DNA of 64,000 nucleotides from Vibrio sp. Isolate34 (GTDB lineage Bacteria; Pseudomonadota; Gammaproteobacteria; Enterobacterales; Vibrionaceae). The stretch is taken from NCBI RefSeq assembly GCF_022397915.1, contig NZ_JAKEUO010000014.1, positions 63,906-127,905 on the forward strand, in the 5' to 3' direction. Made by a program: the position numbers and the translations under genes. Positions 41,338 to 51,208 of this stretch are shown piece by piece. Within the stretch, counting starts at the first letter, position 1. Each line of letters begins with the position of its first letter. The notes under the pieces were generated by a model that worked only from the letters and a program-made list of their open reading frames with translations, made no database searches and was not told where the DNA came from.

Positions 41338-42945
41338 TTACTTAGTTGCTGGAGTAACCGTTTCTTGCCCTTTACCGACTTCAGTCAGTAGGCCTTTCAG
41401 CAAGCTTACACAGCCAAGCAGAAGAATAATCGTAAACGGCAGTGCTGCAATAATCGTAATAGATTGCAGTGCTTGGATCGATTGAGTACCACCAATCCAT
41501 AGCATCACCATTGCGATAGCACCTGAAATAACCGCCCAAACCACTTTCTGTTTCACTGGCACTTCAAGTTTACCACCCGCCGTCATGCCATCGATAACGA
41601 TAGAACCTGAGTCTAGCGTTGTAACGAAGAATACGATGATCAGCGCGACTGCGATAACAGACAGAATGCTACCAAACTCGTAAGCATCTAACATGTAGAA
41701 CAAGCTTAGAGATACATCTGTGATGCCTTGGTCAAGGCCAAGTTGCCCCACCTGATTAATCACTTGTTCGATAGCTACGCCACCGAAGATAGACATCCAA
41801 GCTGAAGTAACTAACGTTGGAATGATCAGTACGCAAAGTAGGAACTCACGAACCGTACGGCCTTTAGAAATACGCGCTACGAACATACCGAAGAATGGTG
41901 CATACGCTACCCACCATGCCCAGTAGAACACTGTCCAACCGTGCAGCCATGTTGTGTCTTCACGACCCGCACTTTGGCTCAACGCGACGATATTTTTCAC
42001 ATAGCCAGTTACAGCCGTTGCCATCGAATCAAGCACAGTTGTGAAGTTCAATACTGCGATAAGACCAAGGAATACGAACGCAATAACCATGTTCAGGTTA
42101 CTTAGGAACTTAACACCGCCGTCCATGCCACGCAGAACAGAGATGATCGCCAAGCCCATGATCAGAACAATGATCGATTGCTGTAGGAAGATGTTGTTGT
42201 CCAAACCGAACACGTGGCTGATACCACTTGCTGCTTGTGTGCCACCTAAGCCCAATGAAGTCGCAAGACCGAACAGAGTAACTAATACAGTTAGTACGTC
42301 GATAACATCACCGGTTTTGCCCCATACTCGCTCACCCAAAATTGGGTAGAACACAGAGCGCATAGATAGCGGCAGACCTTTATTGTAAACAAAGTACGCT
42401 AGGCAAAGTGCCGTCATGCCATAGATAGCCCATGCATGAAAACCCCAGTGGAATACGGTTGCACCCAGTGCTAATTCACGACCCGCTGCTGTAAAAGGTT
42501 CAGCGTCTAGAGGCGTTCCGAACCAGTTAGTGAAGAACGCAGTTGGCTCTGCAACACCCCAGAAGATAAGTCCAATACCCATACCTGCTGCGAATAACAT
42601 CGCAATCCAAGATGCCATTGAATAGTCCGCTGTCGCGTCTTCACCACCTAAGCGAACTTTGCCTAGAGGTGAGAATGCAAGAATAACGGCAAAAACTAAC
42701 ATGATGTTGGCTCCCCACATAAACAGGAAGTCAAACTTTGATAGAACAGCACCCTTAATAGAATCAATTGCAGCTTTAGCATCTGCAGGAGGAAGAGCAA
42801 GAAGAGTGATGATGAAAAGAAGAGATAAGCCAACTGAGGCTACGAAGACGGTGTTATGGACATCCATGCCCCATTTACTGACGTTGTCTTGACCAACTTG
42901 ATAGTCAGTAGAATCGATACTGTATTTTTTTGATTTAAAACTCAT
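41338..42945 (-). CDS. BCCT-family betaine/choline-type osmolyte transporter
   Basis: 535 residues with 12 hydrophobic segments. BCCT hallmarks: MGIGLIFWGVAEP in helix 3, GFHAWAIYG, and WTVFYWAWWVAYAPFFGMFVARISKGRTVREF in helix 8 with the Trp-rich substrate box and the conserved GRT after it. Members co-transport betaine, choline, DMSP or carnitine with sodium. The short N-terminus and modest C-terminus (no long regulatory tail) fit the osmolyte-uptake carriers of vibrios. The exact ligand is not predictable. GTTTT-rich promoter region upstream; no bet genes adjacent. Confidence 0.92.
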   Translation of the reverse strand: MSFKSKKYSIDSTDYQVGQDNVSKWGMDVHNTVFVASVGLSLLFIITLLALPPADAKAAIDSIKGAVLSKFDFLFMWGANIMLVFAVILAFSPLGKVRLGGEDATADYSMASWIAMLFAAGMGIGLIFWGVAEPTAFFTNWFGTPLDAEPFTAAGRELALGATVFHWGFHAWAIYGMTALCLAYFVYNKGLPLSMRSVFYPILGERVWGKTGDVIDVLTVLVTLFGLATSLGLGGTQAASGISHVFGLDNNIFLQQSIIVLIMGLAIISVLRGMDGGVKFLSNLNMVIAFVFLGLIAVLNFTTVLDSMATAVTGYVKNIVALSQSAGREDTTWLHGWTVFYWAWWVAYAPFFGMFVARISKGRTVREFLLCVLIIPTLVTSAWMSIFGGVAIEQVINQVGQLGLDQGITDVSLSLFYMLDAYEFGSILSVIAVALIIVFFVTTLDSGSIVIDGMTAGGKLEVPVKQKVVWAVISGAIAMVMLWIGGTQSIQALQSITIIAALPFTIILLLGCVSLLKGLLTEVGKGQETVTPATK

Positions 42946-43430
42946 AAATTATGATGTTCGCATATCCGGTTCAACGAATATAAGGACGCTCTCCATATCC
43001 AACTACTACTTGATTGGCTCGCCATTTCACAAAAATAAAACGTGATAAAAACCACCGAGCAAGGTGATAAATGGACTTACTGGCTCAATCCCAGGACGCG
43101 CATTATAGCACAGCACGAAGCATTTTGACTGAGTTTTTGCTCAATAGTCACTCAGCGCCCTGTCATTTATGGTCATTAAGCCTATAAAAAACGAACTTGA
43201 TACAACATAAAAAACATTAAATTACAAATACTTAAACCTACCAGACTGTTAGCGTGAGTTTTTAAAAACTTTTGTGAGATAATTTTAAGAACCGCTTAAT
43301 TTACTTATAGCTCTAACAAAAAAGCCCCGCTATAGGGGCGGGGAAATTACCAAAGGTAAAAGAGAAATCGATAGTGCGATTTTAGCGCCACGTATCGCAG
43401 CGCTAAGATGTTAAATCGCTATAGAGAGCA
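42946..43430. other. Spacer upstream of the BCCT gene
   Basis: 485 bp. The left part is the BCCT promoter region, the middle is plain AT-rich sequence, and the right end has the terminator of the next minus-strand gene (43317-43346). No ORF is seen. Confidence 0.5.
43317..43346 (-). terminator. Terminator of the malate-synthase-like gene
   Basis: Stem CCCCGC / GCGGGG (with extra G-C pairs) preceded on the left by a long A-run, giving a T-tail in minus-strand RNA. Confidence 0.8.
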
Positions 43431-44003
43431 TTAGATCGCGAAGCAAAAACCTAAGTTGTAGTCTTCGCCATTTTTCGCTGTGAACTCTTTGTCTTCACTC
43501 GATGCATTCGGGCGGCCGCTTTCATCGCCTTTTACTAAGCTCACCCAGTGACGGATTCCCGAAGAACGGCTAGCCTCAGTTTGACCAAACGTGGTACACG
43601 TCTCTAGTTGAATATCTTCAATATCAACCAATTCCAAGTGACCCGTGCCTTTACGAGCGCCGATTGTCACTTCAACGTGTGTTCCGCTCTCATCACGGAA
43701 CAGAATTGAAGCAGGTTTAGACTTATCACCCGTGTAAGCCACAAAGTGTTTAGCGCGTTTCAGACCTGTGTGTTCACCGTTTTTGAAGTAAACCTGAACG
43801 TGTCGGTAGTCAATCTCGTAGCTCACTACATCTTCGTGAGAACCCGACTCGAGAGGGAATAGAGTATCAAGCAACTGTTTCGCCATTTTCTGCTTTTCGA
43901 GTTGCTTGTCTGCTTTCACCATTTCGACGGCAAAGACAGCTTCAGCAATAAAAGTTGAATGGTTTCTGTGAAGTTCTGTTTTGTCTAGTGTCAGCATATT
44001 CAT
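43431..44003 (-). CDS. Stand-alone malate-synthase-G alpha/beta domain protein
   Basis: 190 residues. Residues about 44-160 align with residues about 175-303 of the malate synthase G encoded 2.2 kb away: LLDTLFPLESGSHEDV versus FLDDAAPLNGVSHKDV, FKNGE versus LDNGE, HFVAYTGD versus QFIGYQGD, ASILF versus SCILL, HVEVTI versus HIEIQI, and HWVSLVKGD versus NWLGLMKGD. This is the inserted alpha/beta (clip) domain of the enzyme, so the TIM-barrel active site is missing and it cannot make malate alone. The first ~40 residues are helical and new. It may regulate or stabilise malate synthase, or bind acetyl-CoA/glyoxylate-related ligand. ATG 44003 has GAGGG at 7 nt. The C-terminus is YNLGFCFAI. Confidence 0.8.
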   Translation of the reverse strand: MNMLTLDKTELHRNHSTFIAEAVFAVEMVKADKQLEKQKMAKQLLDTLFPLESGSHEDVVSYEIDYRHVQVYFKNGEHTGLKRAKHFVAYTGDKSKPASILFRDESGTHVEVTIGARKGTGHLELVDIEDIQLETCTTFGQTEASRSSGIRHWVSLVKGDESGRPNASSEDKEFTAKNGEDYNLGFCFAI

Positions 44004-44482
44004 AGTCTATCCCTCGTACGGCTTTGAATTTCATTAAGGTCAAACATCCCAATTGACCCTTTTAAAAATTGTTCTTTACTGTGTGGTTTCCATGTTTTTC
44101 ATACTACTTGTATTTTTGTCACAATTTCACAACAAAAATTTCACAGTGTGAATTTTACTAAATTGCTTTTTTACACACTCCTATTTTTAGGGGTTAAATG
44201 AGTCGTAAGCTATTAATTTAAAAAGACTTACGATCATCAAATACTCGCATTTACGTCTTGTTTGAATTTGTGTAATAACCTACTCAATCACATTCAACGA
44301 GCAGCGCAGTGGTAGTCATTCCATAAAAATGAGTAAGCGTTTCAGTCTGAACACTATAAACACTGTATTATTGAGAAATAACTATTAAGCTTCGATCAAT
44401 GAAGACTTGGTCGAAGTAATTTGAACACTCACCAACCCGCACAGCACCAACACGTGTTAAGTAATCATCAAGAAGGAATCAC
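44004..44482. promoter_or_regulatory. Divergent promoter region with TTCACA repeats
   Basis: 479 bp between the malate-synthase-like gene and the aldehyde dehydrogenase gene. At 44118-44152 there are clustered TCACA/TGTGAA units, including the perfect inverted repeat TTCACA-G-TGTGAA at 44140-44152. The rest is AT-rich. No ORF. Confidence 0.5.
44140..44152. promoter_or_regulatory. TTCACA-g-TGTGAA inverted repeat
   Basis: Perfect 6-bp inverted repeat with a 1-bp centre, preceded by two further direct TTCACA/TCACA units (TTGTCACA about 44118, TTTCACA about 44125). It is a likely operator. The spacing does not fit CRP (TGTGA-N6-TCACA). Confidence 0.45.
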
Positions 44483-45910
44483 ATGCTAGAAATTAATAAC
44501 CAGCGCTTACTCTCTTTTATGGTGACAGAAGCGAATAACGCGGTTGCCGTGACCAATCCAGCAACGGGTGAGCTTATTGGACATGCACCTATCTCATCTG
44601 AGGCGGAATTGGACAGTGCTATCGAGCGAGCTCATATTGCGCAAAAAGAGTGGGCGAAAATTCCGGCTAAATCTCGCGCTGCGATACTGAAGGCTTGGCA
44701 TCAACTGATCCTTGAAAACAAGGATGACCTTGCTCACTTAATGACGATAGAACAAGGCAAGCCATTGGCAGAAGCTGCAGGCGAAGTGGTTTATGGTGCA
44801 AGCTTTATTGAATGGTTCGCCGAAGAAGCAAAGCGCACTTATGGTGACTCGATTCCAAGTACCGCTGGGGATAAGCGTTTAGTGACAATCAAGCAGCCCA
44901 TTGGCGTCGCATGTGCCATCACACCGTGGAACTTCCCAATTGCGATGATCACCCGTAAGGCCGCGCCTGCTCTAGCGGCTGGGTGTAGTTTTATTGTGAA
45001 GCCTTCTGACGAAACGCCACTTTCTGCGTTTGCTGTTGTTGAACTGGCTTACCAAGCGGGTGTTCCTAAAGACCTGCTTCAAGTCGTGCTGGGTGACAGC
45101 CCAGAACAGATTGGTGAGCTATTCACATCACATCCATTAATCAAGAAGATCTCTTTTACTGGTTCTACTCGCGTCGGCAGTATCTTGATGGCTCAAGCGG
45201 CAAAAGGCATCAAACGTACCTCGATGGAGCTTGGCGGTAATGCTCCGTTTATCGTATTTGACGATGCCGATATCGATGCTGCGGTTCAAGGCGCAATGGC
45301 TTCGAAATTCCGCAATGCAGGCCAAACCTGTGTTTGTGCTAACCGATTCTATATTCACAGCAAGGTGCACGATGAGTTTGTGGCTAAATTCGACCAAGCG
45401 GTACAGCAACTTAAAATTGGCAACGGCTTAGACGCGGGCGTCAACATTGGCCCTGTGATCAGTGAAAGAGCAAAACAGAACATCCAAGGTTTGATTGACC
45501 GCGCCATTGAACAAGGCGCGCAGCCTGCCACTCCAACTCAAGAGCTTGCGGGCTTGTTCATTCAACCTGTCATTCTTAAAGACGTGAAGCACGATATGGA
45601 CATCGTTCAACAAGAGATCTTTGGCCCTGTCGCTCCTGTTATGAAGTTCGACAGCGATGAAGAGCTGATCGAAATGGCGAACGACACCATTTATGGTTTA
45701 GCGTCTTACTTCTACAGCCAGAATATCCACCGAGTGTGGAAGGTAGCAGAAGCACTTGAGTACGGTATGGTTGGTATTAACGACGGCATGATCTCAACTG
45801 AGGTTGCACCTTTCGGTGGCGTGAAACAGTCAGGTATTGGACGTGAAGGCGCTAAAGAAGGTATCGATGAGTACATGGATATTAAGTATCTATGTTTCGG
45901 TGGCAACTAA
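44483..45910 (+). CDS. NAD(P)-dependent succinate-semialdehyde dehydrogenase-type aldehyde dehydrogenase
   Basis: 475 residues, ALDH superfamily. Catalytic Cys283 in NAGQTCVCANR, Glu249 in MELGGNAP, Rossmann Gly box FTGSTRVG (~226) and FIVKPSDETP (~170). The double-Cys TCVC and the 475-480 length place it with the GabD/succinate-semialdehyde or glutarate-semialdehyde dehydrogenases. It oxidises a semialdehyde to a dicarboxylate feeding the TCA cycle. GabT or other GABA genes are not next to it, so the substrate is inferred. GAAGGAA precedes the start. It lies next to the malate-synthase-like gene and the glyoxylate genes. Confidence 0.88.
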   Translation: MLEINNQRLLSFMVTEANNAVAVTNPATGELIGHAPISSEAELDSAIERAHIAQKEWAKIPAKSRAAILKAWHQLILENKDDLAHLMTIEQGKPLAEAAGEVVYGASFIEWFAEEAKRTYGDSIPSTAGDKRLVTIKQPIGVACAITPWNFPIAMITRKAAPALAAGCSFIVKPSDETPLSAFAVVELAYQAGVPKDLLQVVLGDSPEQIGELFTSHPLIKKISFTGSTRVGSILMAQAAKGIKRTSMELGGNAPFIVFDDADIDAAVQGAMASKFRNAGQTCVCANRFYIHSKVHDEFVAKFDQAVQQLKIGNGLDAGVNIGPVISERAKQNIQGLIDRAIEQGAQPATPTQELAGLFIQPVILKDVKHDMDIVQQEIFGPVAPVMKFDSDEELIEMANDTIYGLASYFYSQNIHRVWKVAEALEYGMVGINDGMISTEVAPFGGVKQSGIGREGAKEGIDEYMDIKYLCFGGN

Positions 45911-46026
45911 GCTTTGATGGGAAGTAAGCTTTGGAAATAACTGAGCTTGGTACTAATTCGGTTTTAGTCGGAGATAAGCTAGCTGCTTTCCAATCCTGCT
46001 CTCAGATCTGACATGTAACCAAAAGC

Positions 46027-46055
46027 TAAAAAAAAGCCGCGCTATAAAGCGCGGC
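46027..46055 (-). terminator. Malate synthase terminator
   Basis: 8-bp GC-rich stem GCCGCGCT / AGCGCGGC with 4-nt loop and, on the minus strand, a T-run of nine. No equivalent T-run serves the plus-strand gene. Confidence 0.8.
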
Positions 46056-46190
46056 ACCTTGGGCTCGGTTAAAGGGGGTTTCTTTTTTTTAGTATTTTTC
46101 TTTCTCTGTTTTTATTATTAGATCACTTCGCTATTTCAGTGAGTTAGGCTTTTTGTGCTTTCGCTTATCTGCGATTTAGCACTTTCCGAC

Positions 46191-48377
46191 TTAAGCACTC
46201 TGCGCTTTCAACTTTAGACGCATCGCGTGTAACACTGGCTCGGTATAACCACTCGGCTGAGCACAGCCTTCAAATACCAACTGACACGCTGCTGAAAACG
46301 CAATGCTATTTTCAAAATCAGGCGCCATGTTTTGGTAGCTTGGATCCCCAGCATTTTGCTCATCAACCACTGCAGCCATACGCTTCATGGTTTTCATTAC
46401 CTGAGCTTCCTCGCAAATACCGTGACGTAACCAGTTAGCGATGTGTTGGCTTGATATGCGCAGCGTTGCACGGTCTTCCATTAATCCTACATCGTTAATA
46501 TCAGGCACCTTCGAACAACCTACACCTTGGTCAATCCAACGAACTACGTACCCAAGAATACCTTGCGTATTGTTGTCCAATTCATTTTGGATATCTTGAG
46601 CATTCAGCTTTTGATTGCCTAGCAACGGGATAGTAAGAATATCGTCAACATTGGCTCTCACACGCTCACGAAGCTCTTTCTGACGGCTAGGAACACTCAC
46701 TTTGTGATAGTGCAAGGCATGCAGAGTCGCCGCAGTTGGAGAAGGAACCCAAGCGGTATTCGCACCCGCTTGTGGGTGTCCGATTTTCGCGTCCATCATC
46801 TTGGCCATGTTATCTGGTTCTGGCCACATACCTTTACCAATCTGGGCTTTACCTTGCAGGCCACAAGCTAAGCCAAGATCAACGTTTTGATCTTCATATG
46901 CGCCAATCCAAGTCATGGTTTTCAGCTGTGTTTTAGGCGCAAAAGGACCCGCTTCCATACTGGTGTGAATCTCATCACCCGTTCGGTCTAGGAAACCTGT
47001 GTTGATGAACACGACACGGTCTTTGGCTGCGCGAATACACTCTTTCAAGTTCACAGAGGTACGACGCTCTTCGTCCATGATGCCGACTTTGATGGTGAAG
47101 CGGTCTAAACCTAATGCATCTTCAATGCGACCGAACAACTCATTGGTGAAAGCCACTTCTTCAGGGCCATGCATCTTAGGTTTAACAATATTAATGCTGT
47201 TCGCGGTCGAGTTTTGGTACGGGCTATTACCCTTTAAATCGTGCATCGCGATTAGTGAAGTGATCATGCCATCCATAATACCTTCAGGCACTTCATTACC
47301 GTCAGCATCAATAATCGCAGGGTTGGTCATTAGATGGCCCACATTGCGGATAAACAACATGCTGCGGCCTTTCAGCGAGATCTCGCCTCCCGTCACGCTG
47401 GTGTATTGACGGTCTGGGTTGAGGTTACGAACGATGGTCTTGCCATTTTTCTCTAGCGACTCTTGTAAGTCACCTTTCATCAAGCCTAACCAGTTACGGT
47501 AAGCCAGTGCTTTGTCTTCACCATCAACCGCTGCTACCGAATCTTCGCAATCCATAATGGTAGTGAGAGCCGACTCCACCAGCACATCTTTAATACCAGC
47601 CACATCAACGCTGCCAATTGGCGCGCTCGGGTCGATTTGAATTTCAATATGGAGATTATTGTGTTTAAGCAGGATACAAGAAGGTGCGCTTGCGTCTCCT
47701 TGATAACCAATAAACTGGTTGCGATCGATTAGAGTGACTTCTTCGCCGTTGTCTAAGGTCGCTGTTAGTGTATTGCCAATGCTGACGTTGCTGATGCTGT
47801 ATTTGGTCACATCTTTATGGGAAACACCGTTGAGAGGTGCTGCGTCATCAAGGAAACCTCGAGCGTAGCTCACTACTTTAGCGCCACGTACAGGGTTAAA
47901 GCTGCCACCCTTTTCTGCACCATCACTTTCACTGATGACATCGGTACCGTAAAGCGCATCGTATAAACTGCCCCAGCGCGCGTTTGCTGCGTTAAGTGCA
48001 AATCGCGCGTTCATAATAGGCACTACAAGTTGCGGCCCTGCTTGAGTTGCGATCTCTGGTTCTACGCTTGCTGTGGTGACTTCGAAATCGTCACCTTCTG
48101 GTACAAGGTAACCAATCTGTTGTAGGAATTGCTTGTACTCAACCGGATCAAGCGTTTGACCAGCACGCTCTTGGTGCCACACATCGATTTGATGTTGAAG
48201 ATCTTCACGCTTGATAAGCAAAGCACGGTTCTTTGGTGCCAGATCTTTAAGGATGGCTGCGAAAGATTGCCAAAAGTTCTCTGCGACAATGCCTGTTCCA
48301 GGAATGACCTGCTCATTAATTAATTGGTAGAGGGTGCTATCAATGCTCAAGCTTCCCTGTTGAATACGACTGCTCAT
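46191..48377 (-). CDS. glcB: Malate synthase G
   Basis: 728 residues, the isoform G length. It condenses acetyl-CoA with glyoxylate to malate in the cytoplasm. N-terminal helical clasp (1-120), TIM-barrel with VVPIMNARFALNAANARW (118-136), the inserted alpha/beta domain (about 165-305), TTIMDCEDSVAAVD at about 271-285, catalytic KMHGPEE near 400, the conserved ARG/GLD barrel strands, and the C-terminal catalytic plug. It is the last gene after the LysR regulator on the same strand (118 bp gap) and forms, with aceA, the glyoxylate shunt. The symbol glcB is from isoform-G homology. Confidence 0.95.
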   Translation of the reverse strand: MSSRIQQGSLSIDSTLYQLINEQVIPGTGIVAENFWQSFAAILKDLAPKNRALLIKREDLQHQIDVWHQERAGQTLDPVEYKQFLQQIGYLVPEGDDFEVTTASVEPEIATQAGPQLVVPIMNARFALNAANARWGSLYDALYGTDVISESDGAEKGGSFNPVRGAKVVSYARGFLDDAAPLNGVSHKDVTKYSISNVSIGNTLTATLDNGEEVTLIDRNQFIGYQGDASAPSCILLKHNNLHIEIQIDPSAPIGSVDVAGIKDVLVESALTTIMDCEDSVAAVDGEDKALAYRNWLGLMKGDLQESLEKNGKTIVRNLNPDRQYTSVTGGEISLKGRSMLFIRNVGHLMTNPAIIDADGNEVPEGIMDGMITSLIAMHDLKGNSPYQNSTANSINIVKPKMHGPEEVAFTNELFGRIEDALGLDRFTIKVGIMDEERRTSVNLKECIRAAKDRVVFINTGFLDRTGDEIHTSMEAGPFAPKTQLKTMTWIGAYEDQNVDLGLACGLQGKAQIGKGMWPEPDNMAKMMDAKIGHPQAGANTAWVPSPTAATLHALHYHKVSVPSRQKELRERVRANVDDILTIPLLGNQKLNAQDIQNELDNNTQGILGYVVRWIDQGVGCSKVPDINDVGLMEDRATLRISSQHIANWLRHGICEEAQVMKTMKRMAAVVDEQNAGDPSYQNMAPDFENSIAFSAACQLVFEGCAQPSGYTEPVLHAMRLKLKAQSA

Positions 48378-48494
48378 AAAATCTCTCTCAAATTAACCGC
48401 TGACTACTAAATAAATTTACGTAACTGACAAAAATTTAGCTAATTTATGCCGTTTATATTGGATATTCACAAAAGAAATACCACAAAAACTGTG

Positions 48495-49448
48495 TTATCC
48501 CGTCACACCACTTTCGATTTCATTGGCGACACTTTTGATCAAGCGACGCATCCACTGGTGGTCTGGATTGGTTTGTAACAATGGACTCCACGCCATCTTT
48601 ACCTCGAAGGGTTCAATCGCAAATGGGGCCGGTTTGATTAACAAGTTAGGGTTGTTGCGCTGCAATTGCGCGGCTTTGGTTGGAATCGTAAGGATAAGGT
48701 TTTTCTGCTGAGCAAAGAGAATCGCAGACAAGTAATGTCGGGTAAACACCGTGATATTTCGGGTTTTACCAATACGCATTAACGCTTCATCTATCCAACC
48801 GAGCTTTTGCGCTTCACTTGGGTTGATCCCGACTCCGGTTCCCATCCCCGTCTTACTTACCCAGATATGTTGCGCCTTTAAATAAGACAAAATATCAAAG
48901 TTATCGGCTATTGGATTATCACAGCTGAATAGGCAAGAGAACCCGTCATGCCAAAGGCTCATCTGGTGAAAGGATTGTGGAATGTCATCAAAACGGTTGA
49001 TGATAATGTCCACAGTGCCTTGCTCTACATCCTGATAGCTCACATCACTTGGCGTCATTATATCCAGTCGTATTTTCGGTGCTATCTCGCTCAGTTTTTT
49101 CAATAGCGGTTGAATAATAGTCGACTCAGCATAGTCACTCGCCATGATACGAAACACGCGTTCACTGTCTTCTGCATTGAACTCTGTGGTCGGTTGTAGT
49201 GTCTTTTCGACATTAGCCAAGATGTTGCGGATCAGTGGTTGCAACTTTTGCGCGCGCTCGGTCGGCACCATCCCTTCACTGGTTCTCACCAATAGTGGAT
49301 CTTCAAACAGATCACGCAGTCGGCGCAGTCCATTACTCATGGCTGGTTGAGTTATTCCTAATTGATTTGCCGCTCGTGTAACGTTTCTTTCACGTAGCAA
49401 CATGTCTAAATACACAAGTAAATTAAGGTCTACACGAGCAATATTCAT
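48495..49448 (-). CDS. LysR-family regulator beside the glyoxylate genes
   Basis: 317 residues: winged HTH 1-65 (ERNVTRAANQLGITQPAMSNGLRRL) and substrate-binding domain about 95-305. The HTH and the ALSYQD/VDIIINRF pattern suit the NodD/NahR-like subgroup of LysR. It is divergent from aceA (130 bp) and precedes malate synthase on the same strand, so it very probably controls the shunt. The effector is unknown, glyoxylate or acetate-derived metabolites being obvious candidates. Confidence 0.88.
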   Translation of the reverse strand: MNIARVDLNLLVYLDMLLRERNVTRAANQLGITQPAMSNGLRRLRDLFEDPLLVRTSEGMVPTERAQKLQPLIRNILANVEKTLQPTTEFNAEDSERVFRIMASDYAESTIIQPLLKKLSEIAPKIRLDIMTPSDVSYQDVEQGTVDIIINRFDDIPQSFHQMSLWHDGFSCLFSCDNPIADNFDILSYLKAQHIWVSKTGMGTGVGINPSEAQKLGWIDEALMRIGKTRNITVFTRHYLSAILFAQQKNLILTIPTKAAQLQRNNPNLLIKPAPFAIEPFEVKMAWSPLLQTNPDHQWMRRLIKSVANEIESGVTG

Positions 49449-49578
49449 AAGAAAAATACCGAATATAATAACTATAAATTAACAAAATTATCACATGCGT
49501 GGTTATTCTTTGTCCATAGCAAAGTTTTAATCCAAGCCAATTTGGCAACCATACCCCACGTGAAACTAAGGAATAGTT

Positions 49579-51177
49579 ATGTCGCAAATTACACAAGATA
49601 TCGAAATGATAGAAGTTGCAAAAAGCGCTGCAGGTGCTCCATGGGATGCAATCAATGCTGAATCTGCTGCTCGTATGCGAGCTCAAAACAAATTCAAAAC
49701 AGGTCTAGATATCGCGCAATACACGGCAGATATCATGCGTGCGGATATGGAGGCTTACGATAAAGACAGCTCTCAATACACTCAGTCTTTAGGCTGCTGG
49801 CATGGTTTTATCGGTCAACAAAAACTGATTTCTATTAAGAAGCACTTTGATGGTAAAACAGACCGACGCTACCTATACCTTTCAGGTTGGATGGTTGCTG
49901 CACTTCGCTCAGACTTTGGTCCACTTCCAGACCAATCAATGCATGAGAAAACATCGGTTGCAGGCCTAGTAGAAGAACTATACACATTCCTGCGCCAAGC
50001 TGATGCACGTGAACTGGGTGGTTTATTCCGTGAACTAGACGCTGCACGTGAAGCGGGCGACGTTAACCAACAAGACCTTATCCAAGACAAAATCGACAAT
50101 CACGTAACACACGTGGTGCCAATCATTGCAGATATCGATGCAGGTTTCGGTAACGCGGAAGCGACTTACCTAATGGCTAAACAGATGATTGAAGCGGGCG
50201 CATGTTGTCTACAAATTGAAAACCAAGTTGCCGATGAGAAGCAATGTGGTCACCAAGACGGCAAAGTAACGGTTCCACACGCTGACTTCCACGCAAAACT
50301 TCGTGCACTTCGTTACGCTTTCCTTGAACTAGGCATCGACAACGGCGTTATTGTTGCTCGTACCGATTCTCAAGGTGCTGGCCTAACAAAAGAAATCGCA
50401 GTAGTGAAAGAGCCGGGCGACCAAGGTGATATCTACAACTCATACCTAGATGTTGAAGAGATCGATGTTGTAGATATGGCAGAAGGCGACGTTTGCTTTA
50501 ACCGTGACGGCAAGCTAGTTCGACCTAAGCGTCTACCTTCAGGTTTATACCAATTCCGCCAAGGTACTGGTGAAGACCGTTGTGTATTCGACTGTATTGA
50601 AGCAATCAACGCGGGTGCTGACCTTCTTTGGATTGAGACTGAGAAACCACACATCGGTCAAATCAAAGAGATGATGGATGGCGTACGTGAAGTACACCCT
50701 AATGCGAAACTTGTTTACAACAACTCTCCATCATTCAACTGGACGCTAAACTTCCGTCAGCAAGCTTACGATGCATTGGTTGCTGAAGGTAAGGATGTAT
50801 CAGCTTACGACCGTGCAAACCTAATGAGCGCGGAATACGACGAAACTGAACTGTCTGCAAGTGCTGACGAGAAGATTCGTACATTCCAAGCGGACGCATC
50901 TCGTGAAGCGGGTATCTTCCACCACTTGATTACGCTACCGACTTACCACACTGCAGCGCTGTCTACCGACAACCTTGCGAAAGAGTACTTCGGCGACCAA
51001 GGCATGTTGGGTTACGTTGCAAATGTTCAACGTAAAGAGATCCGCCAAGGCATCGCATGTGTTAAACACCAAAACATGTCTGGTTCAGACATCGGTGATG
51101 ACCACAAAGAGTACTTCGCTGGTGAAAATGCACTGAAAGCAGCGGGCGAAGCGAATACGTCTAACCAATTTGATTAA
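49579..51177 (+). CDS. aceA: Isocitrate lyase
   Basis: 532 residues, the longer subfamily (Pseudomonas type, not the 434-residue E. coli type). The catalytic motif is KQCGH at 221-225 (E. coli KKCGH), with nucleophilic Cys223. ADIDAGFGN (~185), the metal-binding DAG and IVARTDSQG (~258) complete the active site, and the extra ~100 residues near 310-420 belong to the long form. It splits isocitrate into glyoxylate and succinate. It is divergent from the LysR gene. Two large stem-loops follow it. Confidence 0.96.
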   Translation: MSQITQDIEMIEVAKSAAGAPWDAINAESAARMRAQNKFKTGLDIAQYTADIMRADMEAYDKDSSQYTQSLGCWHGFIGQQKLISIKKHFDGKTDRRYLYLSGWMVAALRSDFGPLPDQSMHEKTSVAGLVEELYTFLRQADARELGGLFRELDAAREAGDVNQQDLIQDKIDNHVTHVVPIIADIDAGFGNAEATYLMAKQMIEAGACCLQIENQVADEKQCGHQDGKVTVPHADFHAKLRALRYAFLELGIDNGVIVARTDSQGAGLTKEIAVVKEPGDQGDIYNSYLDVEEIDVVDMAEGDVCFNRDGKLVRPKRLPSGLYQFRQGTGEDRCVFDCIEAINAGADLLWIETEKPHIGQIKEMMDGVREVHPNAKLVYNNSPSFNWTLNFRQQAYDALVAEGKDVSAYDRANLMSAEYDETELSASADEKIRTFQADASREAGIFHHLITLPTYHTAALSTDNLAKEYFGDQGMLGYVANVQRKEIRQGIACVKHQNMSGSDIGDDHKEYFAGENALKAAGEANTSNQFD

Positions 51178-51208
51178 TCGCTAACGCTTTTGATTAGTCG
51201 CTAACGCT

